From assembly GCA_907163375.1 (NCBI GenBank), contig CAJQUW010011521.1, forward strand, positions 310,001 through 374,000: a stretch of 64,000 bases of DNA, in the 5' to 3' direction. Within the stretch, counting starts at the first letter, position 1; every line of letters starts with the position of its first letter. The notes beneath the pieces were generated by a model. It made no database searches and had not been told where the DNA came from. It worked only from the letters and a program-made list of their open reading frames with translations. Source of the DNA: Prostheceraeus crozeri (taxonomy: Eukaryota > Platyhelminthes > Polycladida > Euryleptidae). Position numbers and translations under genes: made by a program. This document shows positions 24,206 to 34,344 of this stretch, piece by piece.

Positions 24206-25732
24206 ATTTGTAATGAGAATAGATATTTGTGAAAATTTTCACTGGTTTTTTTAAATTTTGATTGCTAAAAAAAATCCGGGCGTTAATGGGTTAACATGAC
24301 ATCTATACATTTGAGCATTATCATGATATCTCCCCGGTGTCTAATTTTCAATAGGATGCGCAAATTAGTTTTTTAGAAAGAATTACCAATAATGAAAAAG
24401 CTGCACGATTCATAATCTATAAATATGACGTCAGCATCCGTGAAAAAAGAGAAACATATCATGAAAATGAAAATTCTATTATGTAAGACGTGAAAAACAT
24501 GTGAGATTCAAGATCGAATGATTATTCCATAATGTAAGGGGTTGAATTCGTAAAAGGAACTAACAACCTCCGCCCAAGACATCTTAGGAAACAGCTATCA
24601 TTATCGAGGTGTGCAGATGTCAGTTTCTAAGTGTGTAACTTTGTGGTTAAATTCTCGCGATGAAAACTTTCTTCATTTCTTTATCTACTTACATCCAAGA
24701 TTAAAAAACAGGTACGGAATGCACACACAGGACTATTATTGATTATTTATCGAGGAATCAGCATAATTACTGAGTTTTATGAAATTATTGAAGTTTTTAA
24801 ATGCTTTTTAACAGTCAAGCAAAGACCTGCTGTTCTCATTATGCTTCTGTGAATGTGCAGTTTATTATTTATGGGAATGATGGGATGCAAAATTATGTTT
24901 GGGTGATTTCTCAACGTTTGATGTCTTTAGGCCTTTATTCTTTCCTAATGAGCAATTAATTAGCCTATTCATGTCAATTTAAGTTATTTTACTCGTGTGA
25001 TATATTAAAATTTGAATGAAATCTATAAGCTTATAAGTTAGAAAAACATAATATTGGAGTGGAAATCTTGTCATATCTGTACAAAAAGAGAAGATTTTTA
25101 CAGCTTTCAAGAAAAAAACGCATCTTTATGAATTTCCGTTCTTATTCTCGATAATTCTATTATTAACTTTTCAGCTCGTGATTTATTATTAAAACACAAT
25201 CATTAGCATCGACTAGTTACTAAAAAAGTCAAAGCAAAGATAATAGCACATTTGAAAGCCTTCATTTGGCTCACTCGTCAGGTTCCTTCATTTTCAAATG
25301 TCTAGTTTCAATTTTGTGCAGCACGTCCCGTAAGTAGCTTTGGCTTGCATGATTCAAAAAAGGCTTTTGCCATGACGCAGAAATGTAGATTTTAAACTAG
25401 ACTTTATCAAGTAATTCACGAATTAGGCCAAGACATATTGGTACTCTCTGCAGATTCATCGGGCCTTCTTTGGTTCATTCGGTGTTGACTAGAATTGGGG
25501 CGGTTGAACGATTCATTCAAGTTAAATGAATAAATCTAAAAACATTTCATAAATCCAACAAGTGATGTTTTATTTTATCAAATCTGATTCGAGGGGTTAT
25601 AATCTGCGACCAAGTTAGTGTAGGCCTATAATTTAGTCTTGAAGGAGGAAGCATTCCTTTCCGACTTGCTTGCTCAGCGTTATTTAATCGAATCGATATG
25701 GAATATAGAAATATGTTTTGCTATTTATTATG

Positions 25733-25747
25733 AGGTCAATATGACCT
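25733..25747. promoter_or_regulatory. Perfect AGGTCA inverted repeat, spacer 3
   Basis: AGGTCA, three bases, TGACCT matches the consensus steroid-receptor (estrogen-response-element) palindrome exactly. The symmetry extends to 9 bp per arm (ATGAGGTCA). A related single half site occurs at 25912. Nothing else nearby suggests a promoter, so function is unproven. Confidence 0.35.
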
Positions 25748-26210
25748 CATATATTTCAAAAACGTAGACTGTATTCGCAATTGATATCTATGTACTAATG
25801 GAAGACTTTGATATTGCAAACCTATTAACAATATTGAAGTATTAAAAGTAACGGAAGATCTTCTTTAATATATATGATTTCTCAATAATACACCAAATTT
25901 AAAAATGGGATGAGGTCAAATTGACTTCACTGTACGTTCTAGGAATTCAATTCAATTCAATTTAAACTTAAGATTTCTATACCATGAAAGTTCAGATTAT
26001 GAACCTTCTGAAAATCACTGCTATATCATAGAGTAAGTAACCGATGCATATCCTGATGTTGAGAAAAAAAGATGGGGAATGGCACGAAAATGAGATAATT
26101 CAAGTTCATGGAAAATTAATTATTTTTGACCACTAAATCTCAATTCCCGCGACCTCAGAATTTCAGAATCTCTTGCGACTGCTGCGTCCCCTGCTGTTGC
26201 TCCTCTTGCT

Positions 26211-26246
26211 AAGATGCGAGCATACGTATTGCTCGTATGCTATCTT
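26211..26246. repeat. Small hairpin
   Basis: AGCATACG (26219-26226) pairs with CGTATGCT (26234-26241), and AAGAT/ATCTT extends the stem after a 3-nt bulge. The loop is 7 nt. It may be a fold-back remnant. I see no gene next to it that would need a terminator. Confidence 0.5.
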
Positions 26247-26439
26247 GCATGGCATTCCAGCGACCAGCGATCCGCACGTCCGAAGGATTTTTTCTGCATC
26301 CGGTGTCACTGTTAGGCTACATCACAGCGATACATCTTGAAGCTGACAAATGTCGAAATGTTGACCTTCCTGCATACAATTTGTAGATAACGGTGACATT
26401 ACTTCGAATCTTCTACAATTAATGATCAGGGTTAGTCAT

Positions 26440-26602
26440 AGAAGTAACCGGACAGTCAAAGCTGCACAAGTTTTGAAAATCCAATTTATCATTATGTATT
26501 AAAAGTATAAACATAATCGAATCGAGTAAATGCTCAAAATGTTGGCCGCCTTCTTCATTGCATTTTGCAGTCTTTGAACGACAGAATAGCAAACATTTCG
26601 GC
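26440..26602 (-). pseudogene. Mariner transposase C-terminal end
   Basis: The minus strand carries CRNVCYSVVQRLQ in one frame and CNEEGGQHFEHLL in the next. This is the usual end of mariner transposases of this subgroup. It was separated from the rest of its gene by the 4.9-kb insertion and is about one frameshift from continuity. Confidence 0.8.
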
Positions 26603-26631
26603 ATAAGGTGCTGTTTTGAGTTACTAAACAT

Positions 26632-27178
26632 CTGTGGGACGGAATTCGATGACTACTGATGCTGTCATTTTATCCATAACTATAAAAAATAAAGCCCAGT
26701 TTATCTCATGCAAGGTATAAGTGCCATCCAAAAAATAATTTGGTATAAAAGTTTTCATGAATCTCTAATTCAACAGAGAAAAATATTGTGAAATGTCAAT
26801 CTGTGGGACGGAATCGATAGATTTTGGCTTTTTGGGAATTTGTATTTGGTTCCATTTCCTATCAAAATTGCAGCATTTCTAACTATCTGATCACTGATGC
26901 ATAGCAATTTAGAACATGCCTTGTAATATCATGTATGGCAATGATAAGTATGTTCCGTACTTCTGTGACAAAGCAGCCTTTAGAAAAAAGTAAATTTTCT
27001 GTGGGACGGAATCTGTAGGATGGAAAATGCAACTGAAAAATGAAACTTCGAACTATCTTCCCTCGTATGATAAATTCGACTCTTCTATCCGATAGGGTCG
27101 CTACGGTGTATTTTGAGCATTATTGATTGTTAAATTTTGACATTTATTTAGCATCTAAGCAAGACTTCCGTCCCACAG
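26632..27178. repeat. CTGTGGGACGGAAT motifs, left set
   Basis: Direct copies begin at 26632, 26801 and 26999, and an inverted near-copy lies at 27165-27178. With the two right-hand copies (31155-31168 and inverted 31341-31354) they form a dispersed subterminal set, as expected of transposase-binding sites. Confidence 0.75.
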
Positions 27179-27391
27179 ATTTCTAGAATTTTTTGAAATT
27201 TGAACTTTAATCTCATCAAATATGTTCCATGTTAATTTTTTCGTTTTATCTATAAAAAACGGCATGCAATGTTCGTCTGATCTCATAATTCCGACATTTA
27301 GATATCAAAACCAACAGCAAGAATCGGTATAAAAAGGCTTTATTATCACTATTGAAATTCTGTAGGTGCTAGAGAGAGATTGAAATAGATA

Positions 27392-28150
27392 TCACGCATA
27401 AAAACATTGATCATGGAACCAAAGTTTACAAAGAGGATATGCTAGCAATTCTTCATTAGTATGATATTTCCTCATGAATTGAGCACACGAATTTTTATCA
27501 CGAAAAATCTGGCCATGTTGGCAATCATCACCAAACCATTGTGTGCAATGTGGTTCGGAATCGGTGCTTAAATAGAAAAAATCTTTGAAGAATATAGCCG
27601 GCTTGCTCTTTGATCTCAAAACTTTGTGAGTTTTAAGTGTGTCGGGTATCGGTGTGACAGCATCCGTTTCCTCTGGCTTATGTACTAATTTCTTGGTAGG
27701 TGTAGTGAGTCAATATCTGCTATTTCATTTACTAATTTGGCAAACTCTTCCGGTTGATTTATCACCAGATTACTCGACATCCCTTTCCGGTACACCATAT
27801 TCTTGACTGCCAATGCCATCCATCGGCCACTTCCCCGGTGAACCTCATTGTAATGCCATTCGATCGATTTTCCGTTTTGGATTGTAGCCAGGAGCAAGAA
27901 AATGTACCGCGATCGAAACTGCCTTACTAGGTATTCGTGCATCGATAACTTACCAGCCACTGTAATTCTCTGTCTTGAAATATTGCGGGAGAAGTACGTC
28001 ATGACTTCCTCTTTGGTTAGCCTCTTCCTCTTTGGATCAATGACACTGTAGCATTGCCAACAACTCCAGTTTTGACTTCGTCGACGGGTCTCCAGACGAC
28101 TGCTGGTTACCTGAGTTAAGTGTTGGGGGCATATGGAGCATTCTTTCACG
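27392..28150 (-). pseudogene. Transposon protein, zinc-ribbon and core part
   Basis: The minus strand reads KECSICPQH and, later, NWSCWQC, a pair of CxxC motifs 25-30 residues apart. Then come RQFRSRYIFLLLATI and EWHYNEVHRGSGRWM. From memory the latter resemble a DGxxxQFKSRYxF...WHYxExxHGKGPxDG pattern in repeat-encoded invertebrate proteins thought to be transposases. Here the HGKGPxDG residues are partly lost. After a frameshift the chain ends with CKLWFHDQC, a PHD-like tail. The enzyme would be inactive. The assignment as transposase is inference from the element's structure. Confidence 0.6.
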
Positions 28151-28152
28151 AC

Positions 28153-29512
28153 TCCCACCAAAGGCAACTGGAAGTGATTCTGTGCCTACTGCAGTTTACA
28201 AGGAGTGCTCTCTGGTCCTCGCTGAGCCGATCCATCACCTTATCAGTGAATGCCTGCGCCAAAAACGTTTTCCACTGATCTGGAAAATTGGTGACATAAT
28301 CCCGATCCCCAAAGCCTCGGAGAATGTAATAGAAAAATCCAGACCGATTAGCCTCTTGCCAATTCCAGCCAAGATTGCCGAGCGTGTCATCCTATCAAGC
28401 ATCCGTCCCCAGCTAACAGCTCACCTTGGTGTTAATCAATACGGGATTAGGAAGAAATCATCAACAACTCACGCTGTCATCTATGCTCACGATGTCCTAA
28501 CCAGATTTGCCGATGACCCACAGACGGGAGCCGCTATTCTGATTAGCTTTGACCTCTCCAAGGCCTTTGACAGAGTTTGTCACTCAAAGCTGCTTTCCAA
28601 GGCCAGTCAGATGAACCTTCCTGCGGGATTTCTGTTGCTATTGAAGAGCTACTTATCGGACAGGCAACAGAGAGTACGCATTGATGGACAGAAGAGTGAA
28701 TTGATGAAGGTCACAGGAGGAGTGCCACAGGGGTCCCTCCTAGGACCTTATTTGTTCGGCATTTATATTTCATCGCTTCAGACTATTTTCCCCTCGAACC
28801 ACTTAATCAAGTATGTTGACGACATTTGTTTCTTATCAAGAGTCCGAAAGTCCAGCATTCCAAAGGATCTTGCTGAGATCGAAAGTGATCTTGACAATAT
28901 TTCAGATTGGGTTGCGTCAAATGAATTGACCTTGAGTACGGAGAGAACCACTGGTCTAGTGAATTACCGCGGTGGATTCAAGAGCATTTGCAGTATCGAG
29001 GGTGCCATCCCAACTGTCAAGTTCCAAGACAGCATTCGGTTTCTTGGGGTTCATTTGGATGCGAACCTTGGATGGAGAGGCCATGTAAAGTTCATCGAGA
29101 AAAAGTGTGCTCAACGCATGTACATTCTGAGGCGGGTCAGATCTGTCACTAGTATTGATGACTTCACTACAATTTATCAAGCATTGGTTCGGTCGCTGAT
29201 AGAGTACTGCTGCCCAGCGTTTGTGGGAATCTCCTCAACAGACTCAAACCGACTAGAGAAGATTCAGAGGCGCTGTCTGAAAATCAAATCGCGTGATCTG
29301 AAGCTGGATGACATTGAAGCTAGAAGATGGTCGCAAGCTATCAACACCTTCAACAGCCTGGAAAGATTAGAGACTTCCATCAGAGAATTGTTTCCCAGTT
29401 ATTTACCAAGTGGGCGTCTCGCCGTACCATTCTGTAGAATTTTGCGTCGTCAAAATTCTTTTGTTCCACGCATTTGTAGCACCCTTTCAAGGTCATCTAC
29501 GAGAAACTAAAT
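28153..29512 (+). CDS. LINE reverse transcriptase, partial
   Basis: One open frame of about 450 residues without internal stops. It begins in PPKATGSDSVPTAVYKE, a block that normally lies well inside the RT. In order follow RPISLLPIPAKIAERV, NQYGIRKKSSTTHAV, SFDLSKAFDRVCHSKLL (first catalytic Asp), GGVPQGSLLGPYLF, and LIKYVDDICFL with the Asp pair. FLGVHLDANLGWRGHV and a thumb/C-terminal part (SLIEYCCPAFVG, KIQRRCLKIK) close it. The start codon is lost because of 5' truncation, so it cannot be expressed as such. The uninterrupted frame shows that insertion was recent relative to the 20-kb LINE fossil. The clade is CR1/Jockey-like, not certain. Confidence 0.9.
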
Positions 29513-29963
29513 GCACGTGACTATTAGTTTTATACTTGCTTTTGTACGCGTATACGAATGTGTTCTTAGTTTCGACTAAACAAAACTGTCATTCTGCTAC
29601 TTGTATCTGTGTATTTTATTTCTGATTTCTATTCGACGATACAATATAAACATTTCTCTCTCTCTCTCTCTCTCTCTAGCCAAATTGTCTGCCAAATTCA
29701 CTAGAATCTCTTCTTTTTCGTATGGCTTCTTGGCAGCACGAATTCCGTACGCCTTAATGATCTACTTTTTGTAGGTCCACGTGCATGCCTGAATGATGAT
29801 CCAGGTGACCTAACATCATTGAGATGTTCGTTTGCATTTTCATGGTCGAGCCCCTTGATTTCTCGCTTCTTCACAGCCTTTCTTTCACGATCTTTCTTCT
29901 AGAACTCTTCATACCTTTCATGGTCACTTGCCTTTCTTGCAGCTCACTCTAGCCTTTTTCGTT
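29382..29963 (+). repeat. 0.58-kb tandem duplication, copy 1
   Basis: Copy 1 (582 bp) and copy 2 at 30014-30593 (580 bp) appear identical except for one TC unit in the microsatellite. The copied segment spans the LINE's last 130 codons, its 3' end and the adjoining part of the host transposon's N-terminal coding region. The duplication therefore happened after the LINE had inserted. Confidence 0.9.
29657..29679 (+). repeat. (TC)n microsatellite
   Basis: About 11 TC units follow the LINE 3' end. The duplicate at about 30286-30307 is one unit shorter. Confidence 0.9.
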
Positions 29964-30013
29964 ATAAGGCTATATAATTATAAGAGAATAATATATAATC
30001 TCTTATAATTATA
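29964..30013. repeat. AT-rich spacer with palindrome
   Basis: The 50-bp spacer between the two copies has no counterpart elsewhere in the window. A perfect 20-bp palindrome, TCTCTTATAATTATAAGAGA, runs from the spacer into the second copy (29999-30018). The palindrome's AGAGA is also where the duplicated sequence starts. Confidence 0.8.
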
Positions 30014-30593
30014 AGAGAATTGTTTCCCAGTTATTTACCAAGTGGGCGTCTCGCCGTACCATTCTGTAGAATTTTGCGTCGTCAAAATTCTTTTGTTCCA
30101 CGCATTTGTAGCACCCTTTCAAGGTCATCTACGAGAAACTAAATGCACGTGACTATTAGTTTTATACTTGCTTTTGTACGCGTATACGAATGTGTTCTTA
30201 GTTTCGACTAAACAAAACTGTCATTCTGCTACTTGTATCTGTGTATTTTATTTCTGATTTCTATTCGACGATACAATATAAACATTTCTCTCTCTCTCTC
30301 TCTCTCTAGCCAAATTGTCTGCCAAATTCACTAGAATCTCTTCTTTTTCGTATGGCTTCTTGGCAGCACGAATTCCGTACGCCTTAATGATCTACTTTTT
30401 GTAGGTCCACGTGCATGCCTGAATGATGATCCAGGTGACCTAACATCATTGAGATGTTCGTTTGCATTTTCATGGTCGAGCCCCTTGATTTCTCGCTTCT
30501 TCACAGCCTTTCTTTCACGATCTTTCTTCTAGAACTCTTCATACCTTTCATGGTCACTTGCCTTTCTTGCAGCTCACTCTAGCCTTTTTCGTT
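30014..30593 (+). repeat. 0.58-kb tandem duplication, copy 2
   Basis: Second copy of 29382-29963. The native coding sequence of the 4.9-kb transposon continues from its right edge toward the ATG at 30690, so this copy's right half is the original location. Confidence 0.9.
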
Positions 30594-31154
30594 CCTTCTT
30601 GGTTCGTCGGGACTTTTCAATGTTCTTCTGACGATATTTCTTCCAGTAATTGGAGTTCCTCTTTCGCTTAGCAGATGCATCCGAGTCCATGTTAAACGGG
30701 AATGATTTTACTATGAGTGTCAAACAATACATACACGACTGTCAATTCGTCATACCACTCGTTGTTTATTGGTAGTCTGTAGGATGTTGCCAAGATCACT
30801 GAAGAGCGCCTCCACAGGGCAGGCCTACTTTAGCAGCCGTTTCTTAAACAAGATGGATATATGATAGATATTTAGTCCAAAAAAAACATCTGAGGTTCTA
30901 ATCTGCAATTTCCCAGTGTCAACTTGCACTTCACTTTCAATAATGTAAAGTTTTGACTAACAAAGTATCATTTTCCTTCCCACAGAGTCAGTTATGACCG
31001 AAATTTCTAACTGATCTGGACTGTTGTATTCTCACCATAGAACTAACTACTGTGATCGATATTCAGGACAATGCACGTCATTGATAGGTTAGGTAGTTCC
31101 TTAATAAGATATTTGATATGGCTAACAGAAAATCAAGCTACTCGATCAAAAAAT

Positions 31155-31354
31155 CTGTGGGACGGAATTTTGAAAGAGATCACTCACTTTGATCAAATAT
31201 TTCGATAGGAAAAGTGTTAGTGAAACATATAAACAGTTATCAATATTCATGATTATGATTCAGAAAATCTAAAAATTGCAGTTTGACGATGAAACATTCA
31301 AGGCATTCCAGTGCTCACGCCATTGCAGCAAACAATACAAATTCCGTCCTACAG
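31155..31354. repeat. CTGTGGGACGGAAT motifs, right set
   Basis: One direct copy is at 31155-31168 and one inverted copy with a single change is at 31341-31354. They sit near the right end of the 4.9-kb transposon. Confidence 0.75.
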
Positions 31355-31536
31355 ATTCGTTGCAGGTTTAAACAGTTGACGCTATTAACTAATCAATAAC
31401 GAAAATAGACAGAAAAAACATTTTTCAAACAAAATTATGTTGATATATAAACTTTAGGGCATCGACTATTTGACAAAGATCAAGACGACTATATTTTTGT
31501 GATGAATGCTATACTAACTCAAAACAGCGCTATAAG

Positions 31537-32420
31537 TCTTCACTAATTTCTGTACAAAAGTTCACTATCATCGCCATGAGTTGATCTTTCGTTCTCGGCT
31601 TGTTGGGATGCACTGAATTCTTTAACACACCCCAAAGAAAGAAGTCAGGAGGAGCAAGGTCTGGAAAGCGAGGAGGACACTCGATGGAACCGCGTCGACC
31701 TATTCATCTGCTGGGAAAGTTGTCGTTGAGCCAGTTTGGCGCTACAATGCTGTAATGTGGAGGTGCGTCATCATGTTGAAACCACATCTCCCCAAGCGGC
31801 CAGTTCTCCACACTAGGCAGAAGATCATCGTGAAACATTGACACATAACTATCACCTGTCACAGATCCTTCAAAGAAAAACGGTCCAACCAAACCGAAAG
31901 CAGAGACTCCATCCAAACTGTGACATCAACTGCGTTGACTTCAATCTGTAGGATTTTATGTGAATTTTCAAGGAGTCAGTAAACGGACTTGTGACGATTT
32001 ACCTGCCCGTTAAGCTTGAAAGTTGCCTCATCACTCCAAATAAGCTTCTCCGGAAATGTAGGGTCCTCATTGCAAAGTTGTTGAAAAATCTGAGAATTCA
32101 ACTCGACGGATATAATCATCTTCATTCAATGACTGAAGTAAAAGTGGACGGTGAGGTTTGAGAAATGCCAAGCTCTTGTGATGCTCGTCTGGTAGATTTT
32201 TGAGGACTATACAAAAATCTATCTTTGACAATTTGTCTGTTTTCAGAGTTGTAAACAGATTTAGGTCTACCACATCTATGAAGATCTTCACAGGAACCAG
32301 TCATTTCAAAGCGATAGATTAGATTTGCTATTGTGTCTCTTTTAACTAGCCTATCGAACCTTTTTTAGAATTATCGACATGTTTCACTTTTGCTAGAAAT
32401 GTTTTTGAGAAATTCGTGTT
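31537..32420 (-). pseudogene. Mariner transposase, N-terminal and catalytic part
   Basis: From right to left on the minus strand: a helix-turn-helix region with CEDLHRCGRPKSV and STRRASQELGIS (about 32300-32180), then [13 protein letters not shown] (about 32130). [16 protein letters not shown] follows with the first Asp (about 32040-31990), then MWFQHDDAPPHY with the second Asp (about 31790), and PDLAPPDFFLWGVLKNSVHP with the third acidic residue (about 31640). This is the DD34D layout of mariner in a subgroup common in arthropods. A few frameshifts and stops break it. The remaining C-terminal residues lie beyond the inserted transposon, near 26440-26602. Confidence 0.85.
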
Positions 32421-32719
32421 CTTCAGTTATTAATCTAGAATTATTTGATTCTGCGATTTCAGGGTTTTGTTATATGATGAAATGATTGATTGCAAACTTT
32501 TGGCATTCAGATCACTCAAATTGACAATTTGTAATGAGATATGTGTTCACATGCATTCAGAACACCTAAACTGACAGTTTGTAAGAAGTATCACATGACC
32601 TTCGTTGTTAGTGCGTCGCATCAAGAAATCTATTAATTGATCGATATATTTCAAACGCATTCTGTGCACTTAGTTCATGGAATATCAAGTCTGCCCGGTT
32701 ACTTCTGACTCACCCTGTA

Positions 32720-33165
32720 CTATTTATTTTGAAAATGAATTAGAAATGATCTCTTCCACTGTTGTATATATTTTTAAACGAATCAATTCGTCCGCACTGA
32801 ATTATAAGCTTAGTCATTGTATTTTTTTGCCATTTTTTGTTGCATAGACGCATGGTTTAAGTATGATGAGACAGAGTCACACGCATAATTTCGTATGTTT
32901 AATTGACAGTTAATTAACGTAGAACCAACAGGACACAAAATATGTTATATTTTGATGCTCTTACAATGTTGAAATTCTTTTAATTGACTGGATAGCTAAT
33001 TCTACAATGTCTTTCCACTATCCCATCTGCTGACATGTTGAAAATATCGCCTAGCCGGCTCAAATTTTTGATGATCCTGTTTATCTCGACTGATTGCTCC
33101 GCTAAGTAGAGTTTTACATTAACTTTTATTAGGATTTGTAAGCCATAATGGCATGGATGTGTTCT
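32720..33165. other. No gene recognised
   Basis: AT-rich sequence between the mariner and the hairpin. No feature is seen. Confidence 0.5.
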
Positions 33166-33245
33166 TTGATGCGTGTTTCCAGGCTTCTATTGCGCGTCTC
33201 AAGATGTATTGACTTGAGGCATAGAAGCCTGGAAACACGCATCAA
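33166..33245. ncRNA. 80-nt near-perfect hairpin
   Basis: The arm at 33166-33190 is an exact 25-bp complement of 33221-33245. Inside it the stem resumes after a 4-nt bulge with CTCAAG/CTTGAG and closes on a 9-nt loop. The size matches a microRNA precursor. The perfect stem is more typical of a recent snap-back copy or a fold-back element. No expression evidence is available, so the RNA call is speculative. Confidence 0.4.
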
Positions 33246-33758
33246 ATGTCATCCGCGGTTCCAGTTGCATTCACTTTTATTGTTCATTTTTTGATCAAGT
33301 TCAAATAATCTATTAAAACCAACAAACTTGGCTAGCGTAGATGCATCTTCAAATTTAAGCTGAATTGAGAATATGTTTCGATTTATTTACCTAACCGAAA
33401 TAAGAAGGCACAATTTATAAGGTATTCATTCCACCGATAGCTATCGGATCAATTAATTATCGAACTATACATGCATTTAGTCTGAATGTTGATCTTCCGC
33501 ATTCTTACAAGTGAATAGTTGGACATAGAGAGAACATATTTGAGATGATGAAAATCGATGGTAATGAAGATCAGATTGTGCGGCGGAAAATCAAAGCACA
33601 TCAACGCTGCACAGGATACAAACTGCATAAAAGCTTGTAAAACAGTTTGTGCATAAAAGTCTGCACAAAAATGTGATTTAGGGATCATCAGTTGAAATGC
33701 GTGTATCAATACAAAAGTTCATTTGATTCAGCATTAATCCATAAAAAATGAACGTTTG
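33246..33758. other. No gene recognised
   Basis: Anonymous sequence up to the Gypsy insertion point. The minus-strand frame at 33449-33709 (86 residues) has no recognised domain. Confidence 0.5.
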
Positions 33759-33762
33759 CAGT

Positions 33763-34254
33763 TGTTACGAGTTAGTAATCTTTTAATTATTCCCAAAACA
33801 AAATAATGGAGAAAATAAATAATGGTTCATGTATTATTATACGTCACCAGGAAAATACAGGAATTTTCAACAGAAGTATTCAAGGATGTCTTTAGCAGTC
33901 ACAAAGTTGGAAAACAGAAAGTCTTCAAAGTCTTCTGTCAGCATCAGCAGGAGAGGACGGGTAGCAGCGACCATCCAGGACAACGTCAGCGCGCAGTTGT
34001 GACAGAAATCGCGTATTTGCCTTCGCGTTCAGCTCTACGCGTTAACAGTCTTCACTTCACCAATTGCATCACTTGACTTGGCCAGCTCGGATCTATAGTG
34101 ATAATGACAGCAACAGTAACAAAGGTATTAAACAAGAACATAATAAAACAATGGATTGAATAACAAAATACCCTAACTAAAACAACCACCCCTAACCTAA
34201 TAACAAAGAATAAATAAAATTGTGCATGCCCCGCAGAAGACAAAAGAGATAACA
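33763..34254 (-). repeat. 3' LTR of the Gypsy element
   Basis: Identical partner of 38851-39342. The open frames of 84 residues seen in both LTRs on the plus strand are not genes. They are the same non-coding repeat read twice. Confidence 0.93.
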
Positions 34255-34263
34255 CCTCCCCAC
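34255..34263 (-). other. Polypurine tract
   Basis: GTGGGGAGG lies directly before the 3' LTR on the minus strand, the normal position of the plus-strand DNA primer. Confidence 0.75.
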
Positions 34264-34344
34264 AAAAAAATAAGATACGGTATATTTTGTATATTCTCAA
34301 ACGCAAAATGTATCGTAACTTCATTATAAAAAAATTCAATTTTC

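Larger units (their letters stand above)
22754..24290 (+). mobile_element. Internally deleted piggyBac element
   Basis: TTAA lies at both borders (22750-22753, 24291-24294). The ends read CCCATTAACG and its exact complement CGTTAATGGG. The length is 1537 bp. The encoded protein keeps the acidic N-terminal part and the cysteine-rich C-terminus of a piggyBac transposase but lacks the central catalytic domain. This is therefore a non-autonomous deletion derivative. The terminal repeats differ after 10 bp, which is common in old piggyBac copies. Confidence 0.85.
24295..26426. other. No gene recognised
   Basis: AT-rich sequence without domains. It contains a palindromic AGGTCA pair at 25733-25747 and a small hairpin at 26211-26246, both listed separately, and a TAGGCCTA octamer at 25621. 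Confidence 0.55.
28150..29679 (+). mobile_element. 5'-truncated LINE with (TC)n tail
   Basis: The unit starts inside the reverse transcriptase domain, so the 5' part (including any endonuclease) was never copied, as is usual for LINE insertions. It ends after a 145-bp 3' untranslated stretch in a run of TC dinucleotides. It lies in the opposite orientation to the 4.9-kb transposon it interrupts. I could not fix the target duplication. The TC run may be the element's own tail or a microsatellite target. Confidence 0.85.
29690..30690 (-). pseudogene. Transposon protein, basic N-terminal part
   Basis: The ATG at 30690 opens MDSDASAKRKRNSNYWKKYR, followed by a long Lys/Arg/Glu-rich helix-like stretch (KSRRTKKERK, AARKASDHERYEEF, KKDRERKAVKKREIKGLDH). 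The frame has two in-frame stops in this region, and a shift further on leads into YEKEEILVNLADNLA. Such a charged start is typical of repeat-encoded proteins of invertebrates that later carry an SRYxF...WHY block, and that block is present at 27.7-28.1 kb on the same strand. The region 30014-30593 is a tandem copy of 29382-29963, so part of this coding sequence occurs twice. Confidence 0.65.
26608..31531 (-). mobile_element. 4.9-kb DNA transposon, superfamily uncertain
   Basis: It is inserted in the mariner with ATAAG on both sides (26603-26607, 31532-31536; a 4-bp TAAG reading is also possible). GCTGTTTTGAGTTA at 26610-26623 is the exact complement of 31515-31528, giving a 14-bp terminal repeat a few bases in from each edge. 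Six copies of CTGTGGGACGGAAT or close variants lie in the subterminal regions: four within 600 bp of the left side and two near the right. The minus strand carries the remains of one large protein (about 30690 to 27392). A 4-bp-type duplication and this protein suggest a Sola-like element, but that is a tentative reading from memory. Confidence 0.7.
26427..32717 (-). mobile_element. Mariner split by a 4.9-kb insertion
   Basis: The left end CAGGGTTAGTCATAGAAGTA (26427) and the complement of the right end CAGGGTGAGTCAGAAGTAAC (32717) are the two terminal repeats of one element. TA follows the right end, and the left flank reads AT instead. Without the insertion at 26608-31531 the element is about 1.36 kb, normal for mariner. 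The transposase runs on the minus strand. Its C-terminal end lies left of the insertion and the rest lies right of it, and the coding order joins correctly across an ATAAG duplication. Confidence 0.8.

Noticed and set aside
33822-34076. 84-residue open frame present twice (also 38910-39164)
   Set aside because: It lies inside both LTRs on the strand opposite to the element's genes. Duplication of the frame only reflects duplication of the LTR.
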